DNA of 64,000 bases from an uncultured cyanobacterium (GTDB lineage Bacteria; Cyanobacteriota; Cyanobacteriia; PCC-6307; Cyanobiaceae), in NCBI GenBank assembly GCA_903823115.1, contig CAIJRN010000028.1:1-64000 (forward strand), given 5' to 3'. A model generated the notes under the pieces. That model ran no database searches. It was given only the letters and a program-made list of their open reading frames with translations, and was not told where the DNA came from. This document shows, piece after piece, positions 52,400 through 60,491 of this stretch; within the stretch, counting starts at the first letter, position 1; every line of letters starts with the position of its first letter. Position numbers and translations under genes: made by a program.

Positions 52400-52830
52400 A
52401 GCGTTACCCGGTCCGGGCCGTGCTCGACACCAACGTGCTGGTGTCGGCGCTGCTCTTTGCTGGCGGGCGGCTGGGTTGGTTGCGGCCGTGCTGGCAGAGC
52501 GGCCAGCTGGTGCCGGTGCTTGCTGAACCCACGGCGCGGGAGTTGTTGCGTGTGCTGGCCTATCGCAAATTCAGGCTGAACCCCCAGGATCGCGAGCGGC
52601 TGCTGGAGGATCTGCTTCCGTGGAGCGAGAGCTGGAGTGGTCCGATTCCGGCCAGCCGCCACCGCGTCCGCGATCCACACGATCAGGTGTTCCTGGATCT
52701 GGCCTTGGCAGCGGCCACGCCGGTGCTGGTGAGCGGCGACGCCGATCTGCTGGCACTTCAGAACACGGTGAAGCCCTTGTTGATCCTGAGCCCTGGCGAC
52801 TTTCAGACCTGGCTGGGCAAGTCGGCTTGA
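52396..52830 (+). CDS. PIN-domain toxin (COG1569 type)
   Basis: 144 residues. 'RAVLDTNVLVSALLFAGGRLG' holds the first Asp; 'EPTARELLRVLAYRKFRLN' the Glu; RDPHDQVFLDLALAA the third acidic site; and 'VLVSGDADLLAL' the fourth. This is the group called putative toxin of PIN family (COG1569). GTG or ATG-type start overlaps the antitoxin stop. All acidic residues are present, so the module seems functional. Confidence 0.9.
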   Translation: MKRYPVRAVLDTNVLVSALLFAGGRLGWLRPCWQSGQLVPVLAEPTARELLRVLAYRKFRLNPQDRERLLEDLLPWSESWSGPIPASRHRVRDPHDQVFLDLALAAATPVLVSGDADLLALQNTVKPLLILSPGDFQTWLGKSA

Positions 52831-53124
52831 GCGGATCTGCTTGCAGCAGGGGGCGAGGCGATGGGGTTTCGCGAGCCGTTGACCTTCCGGGTGGTGGGCT
52901 GCCTGGGTGAACAGGGCGTACGGCTGACACCCGATCAGAAACGCGAGATCCTCATGGCGCAGTGCCGTTGAGCATGGATCTCTCCGCGGTGAGCCGGGAG
53001 CGGTGCTACCGGTATCGGCTGCTCCAGCGGCCCCAAGGCGTGGTTGAGCGCAACCGTGCGATCGGCTCAGGCCCGCCCGGTTCCAGCAAGAGTCTCGCTA
53101 AGCTGGCATGAAACCGGCATCGGC
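52831..53124 (+). other. small unassigned frames between two TA loci
   Basis: Holds two short consecutive frames: 52861-52971 (36 residues, MGFREPLTFRVV...) and 52974-53111 (45 residues, MDLSAVSRERCYRY...). Neither is recognisable. They may be remnants of a decayed gene or untranslated sequence before the next toxin-antitoxin pair. Confidence 0.3.
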
Positions 53125-53388
53125 ATGAACACGCAGAGGCAGGTGGCGAAGCAGGTGGGAGCGAGCGGGCAGATCTCCCTGGGCAAGGAGTACGCAGGGC
53201 GTACCGTGCTGATCGACAGCAGCGAGCCTGGTGTGTGGGTGATCAAGACCGCCCAGACCATCCCGGATTCGGAGCTCTGGCTGCATCAGCCGGAAGCCTC
53301 TGCACGGCTCGATCGGGCCCTGCAGGCCATCGCCGAACCGCCCATCGCCGCGGATCTCGATGCGCTTGAGCAGCACCTGGGCCGGTGA
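53125..53388 (+). CDS. AbrB-like antitoxin of a RelE-type pair
   Basis: 87 residues from ATG 53125. The opening 'TQRQVAKQVGASGQISLGKEYAGRTVLI' is an AbrB-like hairpin, followed by 'GVWVIKTAQTIPDSELWLHQPEASARLDRAL', a conserved tail of antitoxins found with the toxin described next. The toxin starts inside its stop (GTGA overlap). Intact. Confidence 0.82.
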   Translation: MNTQRQVAKQVGASGQISLGKEYAGRTVLIDSSEPGVWVIKTAQTIPDSELWLHQPEASARLDRALQAIAEPPIAADLDALEQHLGR

Positions 53389-53681
53389 TTCAGCTTGATC
53401 TCAACAATCCCGAATTCCAGTCCAATCTGCTCTCACTGGACAAACCTGAAGCCTGGGCCGTTCTCAAGACGCTGAGACTCCTGCAGTCGATGACCTGGGC
53501 GCAACGGCAATCCAGCAAGGGCCTGCGCTGGGAGCTGATCCAGAGCCGGCAGGGACCGGATGGCCAACGGCTCCACTCCATGCGGATCAGCCGCAGCTGC
53601 CGAGCCGTGGCCTGGCGCGATGGACCATGGCTGCGTTTTCTCTCTCTCCACCCCGATCACGACTCGGCCTATGGCTCATGA
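53385..53681 (+). CDS. RelE/ParE-like toxin
   Basis: 98 residues, GTG start overlapping the antitoxin. Recognised from 'LDKPEAWAVLKTLRLLQSMTW', SSKGLRWELIQSR, 'LHSMRISRSCRAVAWRDG' and FLSLHPDHDSAYGS. This matches a RelE-superfamily group common in cyanobacterial and proteobacterial islands and paired with AbrB-like antitoxins. It likely cleaves mRNA on the ribosome. Intact. Confidence 0.82.
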   Translation: MIQLDLNNPEFQSNLLSLDKPEAWAVLKTLRLLQSMTWAQRQSSKGLRWELIQSRQGPDGQRLHSMRISRSCRAVAWRDGPWLRFLSLHPDHDSAYGS

Positions 53682-53754
53682 GGGCGCTGGCGGCAGCAAC
53701 CCCCACGTCGTGCAGCCCAGGCGGGGCCCTGATGTCCCTCCGGTCGCCGGAGCG

Positions 53755-54203
53755 CATCTGGAGCCCTGTGGATTGTCGATTCGTCAGGTCGCCGAGCGGC
53801 TGGGTGTTTCGGAATCCAGCTTTCAGCGGTTGGTTGCCGGCAAAAGCCGCGTCTCGCCGGATATGGCGCTGCGGTTGTCGCGGGTGCTGGGGCGTAGCGC
53901 CGAGAGCGGCAATCAGCGTCACGAGGATTGCTTCCTGAAGGTGGTGAGCATCGGCGAGATCGAGCGCGGCATTGCCCGTCAGCGCACGACCGATGCCGGA
54001 TTTGCGGTGCAGTTGGCCGGATGGCTGAATCAGTTGCTGCGGCTGTATGGCGATCGGCTGTTGCCTGTGGATGTGGGGTCGCACATCGCTGGGGTCAGCT
54101 CTCGGCTGAGATCCGGCATGACGGTGCCTACTTGCTGAATGCTGCCACGGCGCTGGAGCGGGACCTCACCGTGGTGACCCGCAGCTTTCAGCACTTCAGC
54201 TAA
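53755..54203 (+). pseudogene. chimeric relic: HigA antitoxin fused to a PIN toxin fragment
   Basis: The 5' part repeats the HigA gene (LSIRQVAERLGVSESSFQRL, 'GKSRVSPDMALRLSRVLGRSAES') and then, without a stop, passes into the PIN toxin ('DCFLKVVSIGEIERGIARQRTTDAGF', 'LLRLYGDRLLPVDVG'). The junction is at about 53912. A one-base loss near 54080 shifts the frame; the rest of the PIN domain ('LLNAATALERDLTVVTRSFQHFS') continues in another frame to TAA at 54201. It looks like a second copy of 49455-50475 with the middle deleted. It cannot encode a working toxin. Confidence 0.8.
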
Positions 54204-54646
54204 CCGGGGGTGCGGACACTGAACCGATGGACAGAGGTAGCCCTGGCATGACCCTCCCCATGCCCTCACCCGCTGAGCTCCTCACCGGCTGCCGCCGCTT
54301 CAAGGTGTGGCGCGGAAACGGAGGTGGAGACTCCCAGCGCCAGGAGGTTTCCACAAAGTCTGTTCATCCACACCGCTACCCAAGTCAAAGTGCCGGTCAC
54401 GGTGCGTGATTGCCCAGCAATGCATAGCGGCAGTGACCGGAGCGATGCAACAGGCCGCCGACGGCAAAGAAAACTGGTGAGCAGCCTCTGAACGTACTAC
54501 TATAGTAGGCATGCAGAGCATCTTGGTAACCGCAAGTTCTCATGAAATCTTCACCAAGTCACCCCGTTCCTTTCATGCTTAATTAATAATTTAAAGGACA
54601 GAAGCGTCCGACAAAAACAAAACCCCACGCAAGTCAGGCTATATTG
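54204..54646. other. gene-free region with a 12-base palindrome
   Basis: About 440 bases. Sequence becomes AT-rich after 54490. CTACTATAGTAG (54497-54508) is a perfect 12-base palindrome that could be an operator or part of a promoter for the following fragment. No gene was recognised. Confidence 0.4.
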
Positions 54647-55093
54647 ATGAAATTTGCCGTGATCGGTGCTGGTTTCTACGGCCTGCACATCGCCACAAGG
54701 CTAAGGGCCCTTGGGCTCGAGATCAAAGTATACGAGAAGGCCGCCGATATTCTCAGCTTTGCCTCTGGCAACAATCAGTTCAGGCTACACCTTGGGTTTC
54801 ACTATGCCCGCAACTTTCGCACCAGGCAGCAATCGAGAGATGGCTTTTATCGATTTTTGGAGAGATATGGAAAGCTTACAGAACCCATTCAAGAGAACTA
54901 CTACCTTGTGCCACAAGGAGACTCGCTGATCGACTTCCCTACGTATAAACTGATCATGATGTCCTCGGGCCTAGACTTCATTGAGAAGGAAAAGCCAGAG
55001 GAAATAAAGTATCCGTGCGGCTCAGTCCTGACAGCAGAACGAGTATTGATGATCGATCGAGCCCGTAAACATTTTTATACACAGTTGCCATAG
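54647..55093 (+). pseudogene. flavin-dependent oxidoreductase, 5' fragment
   Basis: From ATG 54647 the protein begins with a textbook Rossmann dinucleotide site: FAVIGAGFYGLHIATRLRAL, followed by 'VYEKAADILSFASGNNQFRLHLGFHYARN'. It ends at residue 148, whereas such FAD/NAD(P)-binding oxidoreductases usually have 350 or more residues. The region is clearly AT-richer than its surroundings and has different codon use, so it was acquired. The stop falls where a glycosyltransferase fragment begins, pointing to a deletion that joined two genes. Confidence 0.7.
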
Positions 55094-55665
55094 AGAATGA
55101 CAGCCGCTATTGCCCGCGTATTATTCGCCAGCTTGTCAATCAGGGGATCGTCGTCCACTCCCACTTCCACCCCAATCCGGCTGCGGATCTCCTCTATGCA
55201 GCCCTCGCCATGGAACTCCCCGATTATCATTTTCACGCCAAGCTCGACCACCGAGAGGGCACGATCCTGTCGCAGGTGATTTCGGCGTATGACGTGATGG
55301 GAGTGTTCCACGAGCTTGGGGCCTCGGACCGCAACGAGGCGCGAACTCTTGAGGTCTGCATGCCAACGAAGGCAGTGTGCGCCTGGCTCTTAGGCGGAAT
55401 CCCGATTGTGTGCTCAGACCGCTACCACGGGCTGTCGGAGTGGATTGATGGCTACGGCATGGGATTCAGCGTTTCCGACCTCGCGCAGGTTGGGGCACTA
55501 GCCCTGCGGAAGCGGGACATCCGCCGGGCTACGCGGGTCTGCCTGGAGCACCGCCATCTGCTCACCCACGAAACGCAGGCGATGCGTCTGTATGCTTATT
55601 ACATGATGATCCATTCTGGTCATGAGAGAGAGGAGACAGTGGATAGTATAGGAAGCTACAGGTAG
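55094..55665 (+). pseudogene. glycosyltransferase, 3' fragment
   Basis: Open from about 55068 without a start codon; the first ATG is 55210. The reading frame gives 'RIIRQLVNQGIVVHSHFHPN', 'LLYAALAMELPDYHFHAKLDH', then 'SAYDVMGVFHELGASDRNEARTLEVCMPTKAVCAWLLGGIPIVCSDRYHGLSEWI'. This looks like the C-terminal (sugar-nucleotide-binding) half of a GT-B glycosyltransferase. The N-terminal half is absent. With the preceding oxidoreductase fragment it suggests the remains of a surface polysaccharide gene cluster. Confidence 0.6.
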
Positions 55666-56275
55666 CCATTGTTTCCTTGCCTGCAAGAGCTGATCCATCG
55701 CTTCTTGTCACCTGAGTGCGTTCTGGGGACAGTCGTCATGCGGCTGATTTGAAGCCACTGTGGCCCAGTTCCAGGGATCAGCGTTGAGGTATCTGCATTG
55801 AATTCTTTTCGCCCACTGTTGATGCTGGATCTTAACAAGACCTGATTCCCAGCATTTCAATCTCAACGATGTACGCTCTCAGGGGTGTACGTTCCCTTCG
55901 ATCTCCTGATGGAGAAGCCACACGATGGAGGGACGTGATTGGAGGTGATTTGATCGGCTTAACGAGCAACATTATCTGGTCTTTGAATTCAGGGCATACG
56001 CGGCAACACCGTTGATGGCTGTTCCAGAGCAGTGCGGTGCATCGCTGGATCCTGCGATTGTTGCACAGGCAACCTGAGCTTCGACAACCGGATCCCAGGC
56101 GAACTGGCAACCCATGGTGGCTGGCGGCGGGTCACCAAGGTGACAGCAAATTTGCGCACTATCTGTCCGAATATGTTGGGCTGGCTAGGCGGCCGAGTGG
56201 CTTAGATTACCTGCACTGATTTTAATCATTTGGTCACGACAGGGGGCATCGGATGCCCCGCTTTCCTGCCTTGCC
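55666..56275. other. gene-free right end of the island
   Basis: About 600 bases without a recognisable gene. Short frames exist on both strands but have no family resemblance. GGCCGAGTGGCTTA at 56191-56204 resembles a Ser/Leu tRNA D arm, but the rest of a cloverleaf is missing. Confidence 0.4.
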
Positions 56276-56312
56276 TGCAGGGGTGGCAGCGGATTGAACC
56301 CGCTTGGCTCCA
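56276..56312 (+). repeat. att-like repeat 3 (decayed tRNA-Ala 3' fragment)
   Basis: TGCAGGGG-TGGCAGCGG-ATTGAACCCGCTTGGCTCCA resembles the tRNA-Ala 3' end, with changes in the T loop and one rearranged base near the variable loop. The stem still pairs (AGCGG/CCGCT). It marks the probable right end of the island. Confidence 0.65.
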
Positions 56313-56556
56313 TGTCAACAACAAGACCCAGTCATTGCAGGTTGATCGCTGAGCTGGCTGGGCTCTCTTTTTGGCGATGACGGTTGCACCCCTTCAGCTC
56401 TTTTTAAGCTATGCTGAGATCTGTGGTCCTGTTGGGTTCTTTGGCCAGTCACCTCTTCCGCTGTGTGCCATGGGGTGATGAGGCTTGGCCTTGCCCAGTT
56501 CCCGGTGCTGCCGCTGTAGGAGTTGTTTGCGGAGCTCCAGTTGTTGCGAGGTGGCG

Positions 56557-56937
56557 GTGAGCCAGCCCACTCCCAGCCTTGAGGATCTGCAACAGAGCGA
56601 TCGCCCCTTCGTGCTGGCTGACCAGAACGGGGTGGTGCTGGCGATCAATGCCCCTTTTCAGCAGGCCTATGGCTGGACGCAGGAACAGCTCAGGGGACAA
56701 CCCCTGAGTGTGATTTTGCCGGAGGCGTTCCGGATGTCCCACCAGCTGGGATTCTCCCGCTTCCAGGCCACCGAGATTTCCACGATCCTGGCCCATCCTC
56801 TCCGGCTGAAAACCATCTGCCAGGACGGCAGCGAGATTGTGTCCGAACACTTCATCGTCGCTGAGCAACGGGAGGAAGGCTGGTTATTCGGCGCCACGTT
56901 GACCCCATTACCCCAGGGAACTCCGCCCGAGGCATGA
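56557..56937 (+). CDS. stand-alone PAS domain protein
   Basis: About 126 residues from GTG 56557 (GTG 56551 is equally possible). PAS landmarks: 'FVLADQNGVVLAINAPFQQAYGWTQEQLRGQPLSVILPE', then 'SEHFIVAEQREEGWLFGATLTPL'. No output domain. The stop overlaps the next gene (ATGA), which has its own PAS domain and GGDEF-EAL output, so this is probably a sensor subunit for that protein. Ligand unknown. Confidence 0.8.
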   Translation: MSQPTPSLEDLQQSDRPFVLADQNGVVLAINAPFQQAYGWTQEQLRGQPLSVILPEAFRMSHQLGFSRFQATEISTILAHPLRLKTICQDGSEIVSEHFIVAEQREEGWLFGATLTPLPQGTPPEA

Positions 56938-58763
56938 CGTCGATGATCTCGGGTATGGGCTTCATTAAGCCCGATCTCAACGAACAGCCCCTGATCCTGG
57001 AGCTGAGGCGCACCCTCGGCCGCCTTGAAACTGCCCTTAGTGCCATCAGTGATGCCCTGGTGATCACCGATGACCAGGGTATGGTGCTGTGGTGCAATCG
57101 ATCCTTTGATCGCTTCATCGATCAGCCACGGATGCTCAGTCTCGGGCGCTCGATCCTGTCCCTGTTACCCCTCGATCATCAGGGCGATTCCCTGCTTCCT
57201 GAAGCTTTGCTGACCAGCCATCCCCAGATTCCTGGCTCCACCACGGTGTTGCTGCAACGCCAGCCCCTCAAGGCCTGCGAGATCGAATGGCGACCGGTGG
57301 AAACCGAGCAGCCCGCCCCGGTGATCTTCTGTTTTCGCGATATCAGCACTCGCATTTCCAACCAGGAGCTGCAGGCCACGGCCGAGCGCATCGAACAGCA
57401 GCGCCAACACAGTGATCGTCTTAACCAGGAGCTGCAACAACAACAGCTGGCCCTGGCCAATCTGGTGCGCGAATGCCCGGTCACCGGACTGCCGAATCGC
57501 CGTGGTCTGCGCGAGCGGCTTGACCTGGCTCTGGGACGGCTGCGGGAGCAAGGCGGTCAGATTGGCGTTCTGTTCTGCGATCTCGATCATTTCAAGGACG
57601 TCAATGACATGCATGGCCATCAGGTCGGTGATGAGCTGTTGATTGAGATCAGCAGGCGCATGCAGGAGGACCTGCCGGCTGAAGCCACGGTCTCCCGCCT
57701 GGGGGGCGATGAGTTCGTGGTGTTGACCGGCCCGATCAGCGAGGACAGCGAAGCCATCACCATCGCCCGCATGCTGCAACAGCGGATCTCCGCCCCCTGG
57801 CTGATGCATGGCCAGGGCTTCACGCCTTCGATGAGTGTGGGGATCACGGTCACCAACGATCCTGATGTTGATGCTGAGGAGCTGTTGCGCCAGGCCGATG
57901 TGGCCATGTATCACGCCAAACGCAGTCCAGGCGAATCGATTGCCCTGCATGACACCTCGATTGAAGCCCGGTTTCGCTCCAGCCTCAGGGTGCACCAGGA
58001 GTTGCGCCTGGCGATCCTGAACCGGAATCTCAGCCTGGCCTATCAGCCGATTGTCTGCCTCAGGGGCAGCGCTGCCCCGGGCCACGACCCTGACGGCGAT
58101 GCCACCAACGGCGTCGTGCGAATTCTGGGGCATGAAGCCCTGGTGCGGCTGAAACCCACGCAGGGTCTACCGATCGACTCTGAACAGTTGATCATCGAAG
58201 CTGAACGCACGGGCATGGTGCTCGAACTGGGCAGCTGGGTGATCAGCGAAGCCCTGCGTCAGCTGCAACATCATCCCCTGCGCCCCGATCACTGGACACT
58301 GGCGATCAACATCAGTCCGTTGCAGCTTGAGCAGGAAGGATTTGCCGCTGATCTCTTACAGCGTCTGGAGACCCTGGCGATCGATCCCCAGCGACTGGTG
58401 ATCGAATTGACCGAGACCAGAATCCTCAAGGAGATCAGTCGCGGCGCCCAGACCTTGACGACCTTGCGCCATCACGGTGTGCGCATTCATCTCGATGATT
58501 TCGGCACTGGCTACGCCAGTTTTTCCTGGCTCGCCAAGCTGCCGATCGATGGCATCAAGATTGACCGCGAGTTCATCGCGGCGCTCGGCTGCGACAGCCG
58601 CCTTGAACGCATGATCGCCTCGATGATTCGTCTGGGTCTTGAACTCGGCCTGGAGGTGGTGGCAGAAGGAATTGAAACCAACAGCCAAAGGCTTGCTCTG
58701 CTGGCGATGGGCTGTCTGCGGGGCCAGGGTCACCTGTTCGGCCGCCCGGGTGTTCTGCCCTGA
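56934..58763 (+). CDS. PAS-GGDEF-EAL cyclic-di-GMP enzyme
   Basis: 609 residues. A PAS domain (about 30-125) is followed by a coiled-coil linker ('RIEQQRQHSDRLNQELQQQQLALAN', about 143-175). The GGDEF domain has 'CPVTGLPNRRGL', 'FCDLDHFKDVND' and an intact RLGGDEF near 258. The EAL domain has GHEALVRLKP near 398, 'NISPLQLEQEGF', 'ELTETRI', 'LDDFGTGYASFSWL' and 'GIKIDREFI'. Both catalytic signatures are intact, so it may make or break c-di-GMP depending on the signal. It is coupled to the PAS gene upstream and converges with the other GGDEF-EAL gene. Confidence 0.93.
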   Translation: MTSMISGMGFIKPDLNEQPLILELRRTLGRLETALSAISDALVITDDQGMVLWCNRSFDRFIDQPRMLSLGRSILSLLPLDHQGDSLLPEALLTSHPQIPGSTTVLLQRQPLKACEIEWRPVETEQPAPVIFCFRDISTRISNQELQATAERIEQQRQHSDRLNQELQQQQLALANLVRECPVTGLPNRRGLRERLDLALGRLREQGGQIGVLFCDLDHFKDVNDMHGHQVGDELLIEISRRMQEDLPAEATVSRLGGDEFVVLTGPISEDSEAITIARMLQQRISAPWLMHGQGFTPSMSVGITVTNDPDVDAEELLRQADVAMYHAKRSPGESIALHDTSIEARFRSSLRVHQELRLAILNRNLSLAYQPIVCLRGSAAPGHDPDGDATNGVVRILGHEALVRLKPTQGLPIDSEQLIIEAERTGMVLELGSWVISEALRQLQHHPLRPDHWTLAINISPLQLEQEGFAADLLQRLETLAIDPQRLVIELTETRILKEISRGAQTLTTLRHHGVRIHLDDFGTGYASFSWLAKLPIDGIKIDREFIAALGCDSRLERMIASMIRLGLELGLEVVAEGIETNSQRLALLAMGCLRGQGHLFGRPGVLP

Positions 58764-58766
58764 TGC

Positions 58767-60491
58767 TCAGCCCGCCCTGGCCAATGTTTCCTGGCGGTTC
58801 AGCAGCGCTTCAGCAGCTTCGGCATCGCAGGGCCTGCCAAATAGGTAGCCCTGCACATAATCGCAACCCAGCTCCATCAGCATCTCCAGCTGACGCTCGG
58901 TTTCCACCCCTTCCGCCACCAGATCAATGTCAAGGGCCCGGGCGACGCCGATCACCGCCTTGACGATCACTTCGTCCTCGCGATCCACCCCCAGCCCGTC
59001 GATGAAGGAGCGATCGATCTTGAGAATGCCCACCGGGAAGCGTTTGAGATAGAGCAAGGAGGAGTACCCGGTACCGAAGTCATCGATCGCCAACCGCACC
59101 CCGAGCTGTTTGAGTCGTTCCACCACTTGGGTGGTCGAGTCGATGTCCTCGACCAACATCGTTTCCGTGATTTCGAGGTAGAGGTTGTTGGCATCCAGGC
59201 CTGAAGACTGCAGGGCTCGCGCCACGTGATCGGGTAGAGAGGGATCGACAAAAGTGCGCCCCGAGACATTCACGGACAACTGCAGCTGTTGCTCGGGGTG
59301 AGCTAGGCGCCAACCACCGATGATGGCGCACGCCTCCTTGAGGATCAGGGTGTCAATTTCGACGATCAGGCCGGTATCCTCCGCCACGCTGATGAACTCA
59401 CTCGGGGCCAGCAGCCCACGCAGCGGATGCTGCCAGCGCGCCAGGGCCTCGAATCCGATCAGGCGTCGATCCGACAGGTTGACGATCGGCTGGAGGTAGG
59501 GCCGGATCTCACCCTGCCTGACGCCACGGCGCAGATCGGCCTCAATGGCAGCTCGTTGCTGGGCGTTCAGTCGCATGGACGGGACGTAACAGGCGTAGCA
59601 ACCGCGGCCCCGATCCTTGGCGCGATACATCGCCATGTCGGCGTTCTCGATCACGGTCTCGGCGCTGTCACCAGCGATCGCAAAGGCAATGCCGATCGAT
59701 GGCGAATGGCTCACCAGCTTGCCGGCCAGCACCAGGGGCTGGCTCACCTGTTCGATGATGCGAGCCGCCAGGGCCTCGGCGTCCTGGCGCATGGCGGTGC
59801 TGGTGATGACCACGAACTCGTCACCGGACAGGCGACCGACCAGGTCGCCACTACGCACGACCTTTCTCAGCACATCGGCCACGGCGATCAGGAACTGGTC
59901 ACCGGAGGCATGGCCATGGACATCGTTGATCTGCTTGAAGCGGTCAATGTCGACGAACAGCACCGTCGCCACCCGTTCGCCGGCGACGGAACCGCAAAGG
60001 ATGGCCTCCAGCCGCTCCAGCACCAGGGAGCGGCTGGGCAGACCGGTCATCGCATCGTGGGTGGCCTGGAGCAGAGCCGCATCCTTGGCCTCGCGCTCGG
60101 CGGTCACAGCTTGCAGCACCTGGGCACTGAGCTGGATGCTGCGTCCCATCGCCCGCAGCAGGGAGCGTTCCTCGAGATTGAAGGCTTCCATGAGTCGGCC
60201 CACCACCAGCAGGGCTCCTTCCCCCATGGGGGCCCAGTAGGTGTACAGAAGCCCTGAGCTCAACTGGATGCTGGCTGGATGGTCCTTGGCATGGGCGATC
60301 AGCAACGGCTGCTCGGCGGCATTGAGCCCGATGCAGTGGCTGATCGTGCCCTGCCGCAGGATCGCCACGACTTCCGCATCCACCGCCTCGGCGACCCGGT
60401 TGATCACGTTGCGCAGGGCATGGGGATCGTCCACCGAGAAGGCGGCGAGCACTTCCGAGAGCAGGTGCAGCGACCAGGGAACCTCGTTCAT
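58767..60491 (-). CDS. GAF-like-GGDEF-EAL cyclic-di-GMP enzyme
   Basis: 574 residues. The N-terminus (about 1-135) looks like a GAF-type sensor. The GGDEF domain shows 'HDAMTGLPSRSLVL', 'FVDIDRFKQINDVHGHASGDQFL' and RLSGDEF (Ser for the first Gly, which still allows activity in some enzymes). The EAL domain has GFEALARWQHP near 349, 'NVSGRTFVDPSLP', 'EITETML', AIDDFGTGYSSLLYLKRFP and 'LVAEGVET'. The EAL site looks complete. It is translated after the FIST gene (4-base overlap), which implies that FIST controls it. Confidence 0.92.
   Translation of the reverse strand: MNEVPWSLHLLSEVLAAFSVDDPHALRNVINRVAEAVDAEVVAILRQGTISHCIGLNAAEQPLLIAHAKDHPASIQLSSGLLYTYWAPMGEGALLVVGRLMEAFNLEERSLLRAMGRSIQLSAQVLQAVTAEREAKDAALLQATHDAMTGLPSRSLVLERLEAILCGSVAGERVATVLFVDIDRFKQINDVHGHASGDQFLIAVADVLRKVVRSGDLVGRLSGDEFVVITSTAMRQDAEALAARIIEQVSQPLVLAGKLVSHSPSIGIAFAIAGDSAETVIENADMAMYRAKDRGRGCYACYVPSMRLNAQQRAAIEADLRRGVRQGEIRPYLQPIVNLSDRRLIGFEALARWQHPLRGLLAPSEFISVAEDTGLIVEIDTLILKEACAIIGGWRLAHPEQQLQLSVNVSGRTFVDPSLPDHVARALQSSGLDANNLYLEITETMLVEDIDSTTQVVERLKQLGVRLAIDDFGTGYSSLLYLKRFPVGILKIDRSFIDGLGVDREDEVIVKAVIGVARALDIDLVAEGVETERQLEMLMELGCDYVQGYLFGRPCDAEAAEALLNRQETLARAG

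Larger units (their letters stand above)
46104..56312. mobile_element. tRNA-Ala-associated genomic island, probably two tandem insertions
   Basis: Bounded by att-like repeats 1 and 3, with repeat 2 dividing it into a 2.2-kb AbiE segment and an 8-kb toxin-antitoxin segment. It contains only accessory genes and fragments, in contrast to the core genes on both sides. Part of it (about 54.5-55.7 kb) is visibly AT-richer. No complete integrase, transposase or relaxase is seen, so it is likely immobile now. Limits are inferred from the repeats. Confidence 0.7.

Noticed and set aside
55832-56110. 92-codon minus-strand frame at the right end of the island
   Set aside because: No family resemblance, no ribosome site and odd composition; treated as chance.
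56191-56312. Possible Ser/Leu tRNA or tmRNA piece (GGCCGAGTGGCTTA near a T-arm-like end)
   Set aside because: No 5' acceptor strand pairs with TGGCTCC, the T loop lacks the TTC core and no anticodon stem could be placed. It is better explained as a decayed tRNA-Ala att copy.
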